Assembly (NCBI RefSeq): GCF_014204915.1 | Contig: NZ_JACHMH010000001.1 | Location: forward strand, 5,977,501 to 6,041,500 | DNA length: 64,000 nucleotides | Source of the DNA: Crossiella cryophila | GTDB lineage: Bacteria; Actinomycetota; Actinomycetes; Mycobacteriales; Pseudonocardiaceae | Reading direction: 5' to 3' | Shown here: piece by piece, positions 25,313 through 32,670 of the stretch | Layout: every line of letters starts with the position of its first letter | Numbering within the stretch: position 1 is the first letter of the stretch | Made by a program: the position numbers and the translations under genes | Notes under the pieces: model-generated | What the model was told of the DNA's origin: nothing | Database searches by the model: none | The model's input: the letters and a program-made list of their open reading frames with translations, nothing else

Positions 25313-25705
25313 CCCGCCCCCGCCCCCGCCCCACCCCGTCACTCGAACCGCAGCACCACCCCGGCCAGCTCGACGAGCCGCCGCCCACCCAGCACCGCCG
25401 CGTACGCCACCGAAGCCCAGCACACCGGATCATCGGCACCCGCCGCGACGAACACGGCTTTGTCCCCGGTCCGGGTGAGAATCCAGCAGTTCCGGCCATC
25501 CACCACCGCGGCCACAACAGCCCCCGGCCGAGCCGCTAAGGTAAGGGAAAGCCACTCCTCCGGAGTCTCCCGCAACTCGCTGAACTGGATGAACAGCACA
25601 TCAGCCGCGTTGCGCAGGCCGGGCAGCGGGTGGTCGGCGTGGACAGCGAGATGAGCGTGGTCCGGAGCCTCGGTTAGCTCGGCCGGGTGACGCGACAGAA
25701 ACGCG

Positions 25706-25764
25706 AAGGCAACCAAATCGCCTGTTTTTGCGTTCCGCAGAGGAACGGTGGCGGCGGCGGACCC
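25706..25764 (+). repeat. Dispersed structured repeat, copy B (inside a reading frame)
   Basis: It contains GGCAACCAAATCGCCTG, TTTTTGCGTTCCGCAG and AGGAACGGTGGCGGCGGCGG, matching copy A in sequence and in the CGTTCC/GGAACG stem. It lies within the C-terminal part of the split 25339-27743 gene on the opposite strand and stays open, encoding AAATVPLRNAKTG. Confidence 0.75.
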
Positions 25765-27312
25765 CGCAAGGGGCGGCATCAGCGAGCAGGTCACCCAGGC
25801 GGCGTGGAGCACGGGCCGTGGGGTGGGGGATCCGGCCGGGATGCCGGCGATCGGCCGGACGTCGGTGATCGGATTGGCGCCGGGGTGACTGGTGCCGAGC
25901 TGGCTGCCGACGGGGTGATCGACGCCGATGGGCTGGTCGGCATCGCCGGGCCGGTCGCGCCGGAGCGGATCGGCCCCCAGGTCTACGGCGTGAGGCCCCG
26001 CGGCTGGGCGCCCCGCGCTCGCCGTGGTGGTGGTGAGCGCGGCGGGCGAGCCGGGCGTGCCAGGTGGGGCGAGCCAGCGGTGTGCGCTGAGCGCGCTGGT
26101 GGCTCCCAGCGCACTGGTGGCGCTGGCCGCGCCAGGTGCGGCGGGTGCGCCAGGCGCGCTGGTGGCCGATGGCGGCGGCAGGACCGGGACCGGCGGTTCG
26201 GTGGGTGGTTCCGGCAGGTGGAGCAGGCGGTAGCAGAGCGCTCGCAGCAGCCGCGCCGACTCGCCGGGCGCCGAGGTCACCAGCTCCGCCACCTCGGCGT
26301 AGCGGCCGCCAGCGCGCGGATCCTGCCCGGCCTCGCCTGGAGCCGCGCTGGCCACGGGACTTGCCAGGCTCGCGGAATCGGCAGAACCCTCGGCACCTGC
26401 GGGGCTCGCGGCCCATGCGACGCTCGCGGGGTTCGCTGGATCGTGGCTGGACGCGCCGCTGGAGCGCCCTCGGCGGCCCGAATCCCCATCACCCGCCTGA
26501 CCCCGAACCAGCCCCACGACCGGCGCCCGGTGACCGGCGATGGCGCGCTCAAGCTGAGGCCGCAGCGCCACCGCGAGATCCAGGCGAGGTGCGAGTTCGC
26601 CGAGGCGGGCGACGGGGGAGCCCGGGGCCACACGGTCGGCGGGGAAGGTGGCCAGCAGGACCGGGCGGTCCAGGGCGGCGGCGTAGCAGGTCACCGAGCC
26701 GTGGTCGCCGATGACGAGGTCCGCGGCCAGGAGGGTGGCTCGCCAGCCTTCGTGTTCGGGGAGTAGGAGCAGGCCGGCGCGGAGGCAGTCGGCGAGCCAG
26801 GTTCGGACTTGTTGGGGGCCGTGGTGGTGCCAGATGTTGGGGTGCAGGATCAGGGCCAGTTGGTGGGTGTCGGCGGGGAGTTCGGCCAGCAGGCGGCGGA
26901 TCAGGTCCGGGGTGGCGAACAGGGCGGTGTCGGACCAGGTCGAGGTGATCGCGATCAGGGTCCGGCCGGTGGGGGCGGCCAGGGCGGCGCGGTAGCGGGG
27001 GGTCAGGTGGCGGCTGGCGAGCATGCGGTCGTAGCAGGGGTCGCCGGCGAGCACGGCCGCTGGGCGGGCGGCGGGGGTCAGGCGGGTGATTTGTTCGGGG
27101 TGGGAGAAGACGAGGGCTTTGGCGAAGGGGGCGCCGTCGCGCAGGACCCACTCGTCGGAGAGGCCGAAGACGTCCTCCGGTGGGGGAGTGGCGCCGGGGT
27201 GGAGTGGGTCAGGGGAGTGCGCTTCGCCGGAGAGGGCCGGGGCTGGTGGAGGTTCGGTCGGGTCCGCGATTTCGGCCGCGGCCGGGATTGGGGCTGCTGT
27301 CGCGGTGGCCGC

Positions 27313-27361
27313 GATTCGGGATTCGGGATTCGGGATTCGGGATTCGGGATTCGGGATTCGG
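27313..27361. repeat. Heptamer tandem array, GATTCGG x 7, inside a coding region
   Basis: Seven perfect copies, 49 bp. On the coding (minus) strand the unit reads CCGAATC. Because 7 is not a multiple of 3, each gain or loss of a unit shifts the frame. The present copy number leaves the flanking halves of the gene out of frame; 8 or 5 units would join them. Confidence 0.97.
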
Positions 27362-27767
27362 GTGACTTTTTAGTATAGCCGATTCCGTGGGACAAGATCA
27401 CCAGCGGCGCGCTGACCTGGTCGATCCCGGCATGGTGGCTCGCGGTGACAGCCAGGTCGAACGGCGCGGCGCACGCTTCCGCCCAGGGCATGGTGAGGAA
27501 GCCGTGGTTTTCCAGGAATTCGGGGAGGCCGTGGCGGAAGGGGTCGGTTTCCGGCCAGGTGAAGGTGATCTGGACCCGGAAATCGGATTCGAAGATCGGG
27601 AGGATGTCCAGCAGGCGGGTGGCGGTGGTGAGGTTGTGCGCGATGAACAGGACCCGGCGGCGGATCGGGACCGTCAGCCACTTCGACGCCGCCGAAACGG
27701 GGGCGGGGAGCGGGTGGTGGTCGGGGTCAGGCTGGGCCGGCACGCCCAGACCGTAACCGAACCCGGG

Positions 27768-28556
27768 TCACAGGTTGTCGGGGTCGGGTACGCGGAAGCT
27801 GTGGGCGGGGAAGCCCGCGGTGGACAGGATGTGCACGGGGGCGTAGGTGTCGCCGATCCAGACCGGGCGGATGGCCAGGCCGGTGATCTCGCCGGTGATC
27901 TCCGGCAGCAGTCGCGCCCCGCTGCAGCGGGCCGAGAGCGGGTGACGGTGGTGCCGGGGGTTCTGCACCAGATCGAAGCAGGCCAGGGTGTTCACGCCGT
28001 CGGGGCCGCTGGCGACCAGGAGCAGGCGGCGGTTGGGGGTGAACACGCCGCCGCGGATGTGGGTCAGCGGCAGCGGGCTGGGGCCCAGGTCGATGTCCCA
28101 ATAGGGGAGGTGGCTCAGGGTGGTGGGGTCGTAGGCGCGCAGGGTGCGCGGGTGGTGGGTGGCGCTGGTGTAGAGCAGGCCGAGTTGGTTGCCGCACCAG
28201 GTGAACAGGCCCTCCTCCGGCAGTTCCCTGGCGGGCAGCCAGCTCTGGGCGGTGCCGTCGGGGCGTAGTCGCCAGATGCCGGCGGGGCCGGTGACGGGGA
28301 CGTCGAGGTGGCCGCGGTGGGAGACCGGGGCGCCGAAGCTGCCCGCGGTGGCCAGCACGGGCGGGGCGGGGTGGAGCAGGCCGAGGTTCTCGCCGTCGTG
28401 GGCGTGCGCGCCCAGGGCCCGGCCGCCGGGTGCGCTGGTGGGCAGGTACCAGCAGACGTGGTCGCAGCACACGGATCCGGTGCGGACCTCGGTCCAGTCC
28501 GACACCTCGGGGGACGCCAAGCCGGGCGGCTGGGTTTCTGTGCTGTACTCGGCCAT
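27768..28556 (-). CDS. Unknown protein, paralogue of the next gene upstream
   Basis: A 262-aa protein that I do not recognise. It has many short beta-like stretches with Trp/Tyr and Gly, like propeller blades (GIWRLRPDGTAQSWLPARE, LFTWCGNQLGLLYTSA). Cysteines cluster near residues 29-36 (VCCDHVCWYLP). Its C-terminal 130 residues match the neighbouring 175-aa protein: compare DLGPSPLPLTHIRGGVFTPN with PLGPTPLPLTGIRGGLLTPN, and GARLLPEITGEITGL with GARLLPEVPGQATGL. It has a GGAAGGAC ribosome site. No signal peptide or membrane segment is seen. It ends 24 bp before the split glycosyltransferase-like gene. Confidence 0.75.
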   Translation of the reverse strand: MAEYSTETQPPGLASPEVSDWTEVRTGSVCCDHVCWYLPTSAPGGRALGAHAHDGENLGLLHPAPPVLATAGSFGAPVSHRGHLDVPVTGPAGIWRLRPDGTAQSWLPARELPEEGLFTWCGNQLGLLYTSATHHPRTLRAYDPTTLSHLPYWDIDLGPSPLPLTHIRGGVFTPNRRLLLVASGPDGVNTLACFDLVQNPRHHRHPLSARCSGARLLPEITGEITGLAIRPVWIGDTYAPVHILSTAGFPAHSFRVPDPDNL

Positions 28557-28660
28557 GACGGTCCTTCCGCGCCGGCGCTGACATGGGGGAGGCGCCCGCC
28601 ACCCCCAAGCGCGGGCGACTCCACCACATCAAGCTTCTGTCATCGGTGTGCGCCCGTGCG

Positions 28661-28685
28661 TCGTGGAAACTACGGACATCGGGCG
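28661..28685 (-). promoter_or_regulatory. Conserved upstream motif, copy 1
   Basis: The motif has the core AAACTACGGACATC in a 25-bp block, 105 bp before the 28556 start. It matches the 29290-29314 block at 19 of 25 positions. Both lie upstream of paralogous genes transcribed leftward, so it is probably a shared promoter or operator. Confidence 0.5.
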
Positions 28686-28699
28686 CGTGGGCGGCGGTT

Positions 28700-29227
28700 T
28701 TACAGCTCGATCGGCTCCGGCACGGCCAGTCCGTGTGCGCCGCCGTGCGCGGTGAGCACGTGCAGCGGCGTGTACTCCCCGCCGTGCCACCACGGCCGCA
28801 GCACCAGACCGGTGGCCTGGCCGGGCACCTCGGGCAGCAGGCGGGCGCCGGTGCACACCCCGACCGGGTGGAGCTGGCCGGGCACGTGCAGCAGGTCGAA
28901 GCAGAACACCGCGTTCGGGTCGGCGGCGATGAGCAGGACGCGGGAGTTCGGGGTGAGCAGGCCGCCGCGGATCCCGGTCAGCGGCAGTGGGGTCGGACCG
29001 AGTGGGATGTCCAGGTCGGGGTCCGGGGTCAGTGACCGCGGGTGGTGGGCGCGCAGCCACCGTGGGGTGGCCGGATCCACGGTGTAGTGAACTCCGTCGT
29101 GGGTTCCGAGCACGCCCGGTTCGGGCAGTTCTTCGGGCAGACCGGGGTTGCCGGTCGGCGCCCAGGTCGCCACATGCGGGACGGGGCGCAGCGTGCCCAG
29201 GTCGTGGCCGACGAATGTGCTGGTCAT
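28700..29227 (-). CDS. Unknown protein, shorter paralogue of the 27768-28556 product
   Basis: A 175-aa protein homologous to the C-terminal half of its downstream neighbour, with the conserved blocks LGPTPLPLTGIRGG, LLTPNSRVLLIAADPNAV, GARLLPEVPGQATGL and a final YTPLHVLTAHGG. The start at 29227 follows GGGAGGGA. The N-terminal region begins MTSTFVGHDLGTLRP and has one blade-like segment. The two genes are probably a tandem duplication with loss of the N-terminal half in this copy. Each has a similar 25-bp motif upstream. No function can be assigned. Confidence 0.75.
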   Translation of the reverse strand: MTSTFVGHDLGTLRPVPHVATWAPTGNPGLPEELPEPGVLGTHDGVHYTVDPATPRWLRAHHPRSLTPDPDLDIPLGPTPLPLTGIRGGLLTPNSRVLLIAADPNAVFCFDLLHVPGQLHPVGVCTGARLLPEVPGQATGLVLRPWWHGGEYTPLHVLTAHGGAHGLAVPEPIEL

Positions 29228-29289
29228 GGCGGATCCCTCCCGGACTGGTGGCACCAGCGAATGCTCGTCGCATTCCGGGGTTGGTCGCG

Positions 29290-29314
29290 TCGGTGTAACT
29301 ACGTACATCCGGCG
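29290..29314 (-). promoter_or_regulatory. Conserved upstream motif, copy 2
   Basis: A block containing GTAACTACGTACATCC, 63 bp before the 29227 start. It aligns with 28661-28685 at 19 of 25 positions. The inner TACGTA is palindromic. Confidence 0.5.
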
Positions 29315-29327
29315 ATCGGGTGAACTT

Positions 29328-29861
29328 TCACCACACGTCGCCCACTCGCCAGTCGCAGGTCAGCCCGCTCGTGCGATCCAGTGCCGGACCAACGGGCAGG
29401 ACGTGGACGGCGTCGTCCTCCGCCGGGGTGCGCACGATCCCGGCGGGGGTGAGCGCGAAGGTCGGTCCCAGCCAGGGTAGCCAGCCGCGGCCGCGGTAGA
29501 GGCGCTGGGCGTCCTGCGCCGCGCCGAGCGCGCCGAGTTCGTAGCCCTCGCGGATGATCCGTTCCAGGGGTGCCATCAGCCGGCCACCGTGGCCCTGGCG
29601 CTGGTGGCCGGGGTGCACGGCGACGCCTTCGACGTAGCCGGTGCGCAGCACCCGGTCGCCGTGGAGGAGTTGGCGTTGCACCACCGAGGCGTGCCCGATC
29701 AGCGTGCCCTCGGCGTGGAGCAGCGCGTGCATCCCGCCCAGGGAGTGCGAGAAGTCCTCGTCGGTGAACTCGCCGTCGAAGGTCAGGTCCAGCAGCTCCC
29801 GCAGCGCGTGCCGGGTCCGGGCGTCCAGGTCGGCGGTGTGCGCCACCCGCAACTCAGTCAT
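29328..29861 (-). CDS. Aminoglycoside 2'-N-acetyltransferase family, AAC(2')-I
   Basis: A 177-aa GNAT acetyltransferase closely resembling the chromosomal AAC(2')-I enzymes of mycobacteria, which acetylate the 2'-amino group of aminoglycosides using acetyl-CoA. Recognisable blocks in order: VAHTADLDARTRHALRELL, LGGMHALLHAEGTLIGHASV, GYVEGVAVHPGHQRQGHGGR (the acetyl-CoA loop), LYRGRGWLPWLGPT, and the characteristic end CDWRVGDVW. Full family length. It overlaps the upstream TetR gene by 8 bp, so the two form one transcription unit whose regulator is encoded first. Native role may be resistance or acetylation of a cell metabolite. Confidence 0.9.
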   Translation of the reverse strand: MTELRVAHTADLDARTRHALRELLDLTFDGEFTDEDFSHSLGGMHALLHAEGTLIGHASVVQRQLLHGDRVLRTGYVEGVAVHPGHQRQGHGGRLMAPLERIIREGYELGALGAAQDAQRLYRGRGWLPWLGPTFALTPAGIVRTPAEDDAVHVLPVGPALDRTSGLTCDWRVGDVW

Positions 29862-30432
29862 CGGCGAGGTCCTGGGCGATCCGGCGCAGTCCGGCGGAGA
29901 GTTCGGCGGCGCTGGGCGCGGCCTCGGGGTCGATCAACCACTGGGCCAGGATGCCACTGAGCAGCGCCTGGTGGACCGCGCCGACCTCCCGCGCGTCCCC
30001 ACCGCCCGCGCCGACGCCCCGCAGCAGGGTGGCCAGGCCGATCCGGGCGTGCTCCATGCCCTGGGCGAGGCCGGCGCGTACCTGGGGCAGTTCGTCGATG
30101 AGCGGGAAGATCTCGAAGGTGGCCACCCACATCCGCCGGTGGGTGCGGAAGCTGGTCAGCACCCGCTCCCAGTAGGTCTCGAACCGTTGCCGCGTGGTGG
30201 TTTCCGGGTCCAGTTCGGCGGCCAGGGTGGCCTCCAGCTCCTCGCCCCAGTCCCCGATCGCGGCGTAGAGGGCCTGGTTCATCAGCTCCTGGGTGGAGCC
30301 GAAGTGGTAGCCGATCGCGGCCAGGCTCACCCCGGAGGCGCCGGCGATGTCCCGGGCGGTGGTGCGGGCATAGCCCTTGTCGTAGAGGCACTTCTTGGCT
30401 CCGGCCAGCAGTGATTCCCGGTTGTTGGTCAT
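29854..30432 (-). CDS. TetR-family regulator of the AAC(2')/monooxygenase module
   Basis: A 192-aa regulator. The helix-turn-helix lies at about 20-60 (ARTTARDIAGASGVSLAAIG, then YHFGSTQELMNQALY). The C-terminal domain is helical, with FRTHRRMWVATFEIFPLIDEL. The ATG at 30432 is chosen because GAGGAGG is at the right distance; the GTG six bases upstream is too close. It is divergent from an FAD monooxygenase gene, and the gap contains two similar sites (30469-30480 and 30495-30508), so it probably represses both directions. Confidence 0.88.
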   Translation of the reverse strand: MTNNRESLLAGAKKCLYDKGYARTTARDIAGASGVSLAAIGYHFGSTQELMNQALYAAIGDWGEELEATLAAELDPETTTRQRFETYWERVLTSFRTHRRMWVATFEIFPLIDELPQVRAGLAQGMEHARIGLATLLRGVGAGGGDAREVGAVHQALLSGILAQWLIDPEAAPSAAELSAGLRRIAQDLADD

Positions 30433-30468
30433 GGTCACCCTCCTCGGAGCTGATCCAGACGGACGTCT

Positions 30469-30508
30469 TATACAAACGTACTAGACAGATGTTCTATACG
30501 TTCGTATG
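30469..30508. promoter_or_regulatory. Twin operator sites between TetR and monooxygenase genes
   Basis: TATACAAACGTA (30469-30480) and TATACGTTCGTATG (30495-30508) are related near-palindromes of the form ATACG-NN-CGTAT. The second overlaps the likely -10 and start of the monooxygenase gene. This is a typical location for TetR control of a divergent pair. Confidence 0.6.
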
Positions 30509-31741
30509 ATTCCGGTCATGACCAAGACCGTGCTCATCTCCGGCGCCAGCATCGCCGGCCCCGCCCTCGCCTACTGGCTGCGCCGCCACGGCTTCCGTCC
30601 CACCGTCCTCGAGCGCGCGCCGGCCCCGCGCGAAGGCGGCTACAAGATCGATGTCCGCGGCGCGGCGATCACCGTGTGCGAGCGCATGGGCATCCGCGCG
30701 GCCATCGAGGCGGTGGACACCAAGGTCCGCGGCGTCACCTTCGTGACCGCGAAGAACAAGCCGATCGCCACCATGGAGGCCGACTTCATGTACGGCCGCG
30801 GCACCGGCGACGCCGAACTCTGGCGCGGCGACCTCAGCCGCATCCTGGTCGCGGCCTGCAGGGAGGAGGTCGAGTTCGTCTACGGCGACTCCGCCACCGC
30901 CTTCACCGAGACCGAGCAGGGCGTGCAGGTCACCTTCGAGCACGGCGCGCCACGCACCTTCGACCTGGTCGTGGGCGCCGACGGCCTGCACTCGAACACC
31001 CGCGCGCTGGCCTTCGGCCCCGAATCGGACTACCTGCGCCACCTCGGCCGCTACATCTCGATCTTCACCACCCGGCACCACCAGGACCTGGACCGCTGGG
31101 AGCTGTTCCACAACGGCGTCGGCGGCACCGCCAGCATCTACCGCACCAGCCCCCGGGACCCGGCCAAGGGCATGCTCATGTTCGGCGCCGGAGACCTCGG
31201 ACTCGGCCGCGACGTCGCCGCCCAGCAGCAGGCCCTGCGCACCGCCTTCGCCCGCATCGGCTGGCAGGCGCCCAACCTGCTGGCCGAGATGGCCAGCGCG
31301 CCGGACTTCTACTTCGACGCCGTCGCCCAGATCCACCTGCCCAGCTGGAGCACCGGCCGGATCGTGCTGCTCGGCGACGCCGGCTACTGCGCCTCACCCG
31401 CCTCCGGCCAGGGCACCAGCCTGGCCCTGGTCGGCGCCTACGTCCTGGCAGGCGAACTCGTCAGGCACGCCGACCACACCACCGCCTTCGCCGGCTACGA
31501 GCGGATCATGCGGCCCTACGTCGAGGTCAACCAGCGGCTCGGCGTGGACAGCGCCAAGGGCATGATCACCGACACCGCCTGGCAGCGCCGCCTGCGCGGC
31601 CTGTCCTTCCGGCTGCTCAAGCTCACCCCCTCCAGCACCCGCAACCGGATCGCGGCCAGGATGCACGAGCAGATCCAGCACGCCGCGCACGCCGTGGACC
31701 TGCCCGACTACCCGGTCACCGCGCCCGCCGGGACCCGCTGA
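30506..31741 (+). CDS. FAD-dependent monooxygenase (TetX/RebC-like class A)
   Basis: A 411-aa flavoprotein hydroxylase using NAD(P)H and oxygen. The FAD motif VLISGASIAGPALAYWLRRH is at the N-terminus, the DG motif is LVVGADGLHSNTRAL near 160, and the GD motif is IVLLGDAGYCASPASGQGTS near 290-310. The ATG at 30506 sits at leaderless distance from a TATACG element; an ATG at 30518 is the alternative start. The divergent TetR and AAC(2') genes suggest an antibiotic-response module, in which this enzyme could oxidise a xenobiotic. It ends 1 bp before the convergent D-aminopeptidase gene. Confidence 0.87.
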   Translation: MIPVMTKTVLISGASIAGPALAYWLRRHGFRPTVLERAPAPREGGYKIDVRGAAITVCERMGIRAAIEAVDTKVRGVTFVTAKNKPIATMEADFMYGRGTGDAELWRGDLSRILVAACREEVEFVYGDSATAFTETEQGVQVTFEHGAPRTFDLVVGADGLHSNTRALAFGPESDYLRHLGRYISIFTTRHHQDLDRWELFHNGVGGTASIYRTSPRDPAKGMLMFGAGDLGLGRDVAAQQQALRTAFARIGWQAPNLLAEMASAPDFYFDAVAQIHLPSWSTGRIVLLGDAGYCASPASGQGTSLALVGAYVLAGELVRHADHTTAFAGYERIMRPYVEVNQRLGVDSAKGMITDTAWQRRLRGLSFRLLKLTPSSTRNRIAARMHEQIQHAAHAVDLPDYPVTAPAGTR

Positions 31742-31742
31742 C

Positions 31743-32570
31743 TCAGCCCCAGTCCGGTTCGGTCGCCCCGCCCGCGATAGCCGTGACGATCTTGAAGCAC
31801 TTCATCGCCTCGGTCATGTCCGGCGCGTCGAAACCCACCCGCAGCACCCCGATCTGCTCCACGGTGGGGATCACCGCCGCGGCCATCGCCAGGTGCGCCG
31901 CGTCGAACTCCACCTCGATCCGGTGCGGCCCCGGCGCCACCGCGGTGCGCCCGGCCAGGGTCATCGACCGTCGCGCCCCCTCGGTGATCAGCTCCCAGGA
32001 CCGTGTGGGCGGCAGGCAGATCGCGGCGTAGCGGCTCACGCACTCCTTGACCGCCACCCGCTCGGCCGCCGGCACGTACTCCGCGGCGTCCGCACAGCAC
32101 CGGTCGTCCCCGGTGATCATGAGCACCGGGACGCCGTGCTCGGCGGCCAGGGCCGCGTTGAGCCTGCCCTCGCTGGCCAGCACCCCGTCCAGCCACACCC
32201 CGGTGACGGAGTTTTCCAGGTAGGTGTGCGCCAGCACGCCCTGCTGACCGGCCGCGGCGTGGTAGCCCAGGAACACCACCCCGTCCATCCCGGAGTCGAT
32301 GCCCTGCATCATCGACAGCGGCTTGTGCCGCCCGGTGAGCAGCCGCGCCCGCACATCCAATTCCTCGATCAGCAGATTCCGCTGCGAGGAGTGGGCCTCA
32401 TTGACCAGGATGTCGGTGGCGCCACCGGCCATCAGGCCGGCGACGCAGGCGTTGACGTCACCGGTGAACACCGGCCGGAACCGCTCCCAGCCGGGAGAGC
32501 CGGGCTTGACGTCGGCGCCCCAGGTCACCCCGGTGACGCCCTCCATATCGGCCGAGATCAGAATGCGCAC
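31743..32570 (-). CDS. M55-family D-aminopeptidase (DppA-like)
   Basis: A 275-aa zinc D-aminopeptidase. The start RILISADMEGVTGVTWG carries the first metal ligands (D and E); other family blocks are LVNEAHSSQRNLLIEEL (about 57-73), GYHAAAGQQGVLAHTY (about 102-117) and LMITGDDRCCADAAEYVP. The family releases D-amino acids from short peptides. In Bacillus dppA heads the dipeptide transporter operon; here it is divergent from a complete peptide ABC transporter, which supports joint use on D-residue or wall-derived peptides. It starts with GTG after a TAACGT element 8 nt upstream, so is likely leaderless. Confidence 0.9.
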   Translation of the reverse strand: MRILISADMEGVTGVTWGADVKPGSPGWERFRPVFTGDVNACVAGLMAGGATDILVNEAHSSQRNLLIEELDVRARLLTGRHKPLSMMQGIDSGMDGVVFLGYHAAAGQQGVLAHTYLENSVTGVWLDGVLASEGRLNAALAAEHGVPVLMITGDDRCCADAAEYVPAAERVAVKECVSRYAAICLPPTRSWELITEGARRSMTLAGRTAVAPGPHRIEVEFDAAHLAMAAAVIPTVEQIGVLRVGFDAPDMTEAMKCFKIVTAIAGGATEPDWG

Positions 32571-32612
32571 GGTTGATCACGTTACGACCTGGTCAGTACT
32601 TCGCGGTACTCG

Positions 32613-32642
32613 TTGACTTGTTATGTGGCGAGATGGTTATTT
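32613..32642 (+). promoter_or_regulatory. Promoter of the peptide ABC transporter operon
   Basis: TTGACT (32613-32618) and TTATTT (32637-32642) are separated by 18 bp, 28 bp before the substrate-binding-protein start. Just upstream is a small inverted repeat, AGTAC...GTACT (32596-32610). Confidence 0.45.
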
Positions 32643-32670
32643 CTTGGCACCAGCCTGGAAGGGGAAGTCG

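Larger units (their letters stand above)
25339..27743 (-). pseudogene. CDP-glycerol-transferase-like gene split at a heptamer repeat (possible phase-variable CDS)
   Basis: One protein is encoded in two frames. The N-terminal part (GTG 27743 to the array) encodes RRRVLFIAHNLTTATRLLDI and ends PLVILSHGIGYTKKSP. Then come seven 7-bp units. Beyond the array this frame runs on to a stop at 27078. The C-terminal part is in another frame: it is open from just after the array (AAEIADPTEPPPAP, EDVFGLSDEWVLRDG, ALVFSHPEQI, AVLAGDPCYDRML) to the stop at 25339. Adding one unit or removing two fuses both frames exactly. The fused product of about 800 residues looks like a glycosyl/glycerophosphotransferase-fold protein (HPNIWHHHG, VIGDHGSVTCYAAALDRPVL) with a long low-complexity linker and a C-terminal domain. 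It is off as read. An assembly error in copy number is the alternative. Confidence 0.75.

Noticed and set aside
22697-25423. 908-aa minus-strand open frame
   Set aside because: Antisense to the glycosyltransferase and STAND ATPase genes, of Pro/Gly/Arg-rich composition and without family motifs.
16580-27361. Heptamer arrays as CRISPR-like repeats
   Set aside because: Units are directly adjacent with no spacers, so they are simple tandem repeats.
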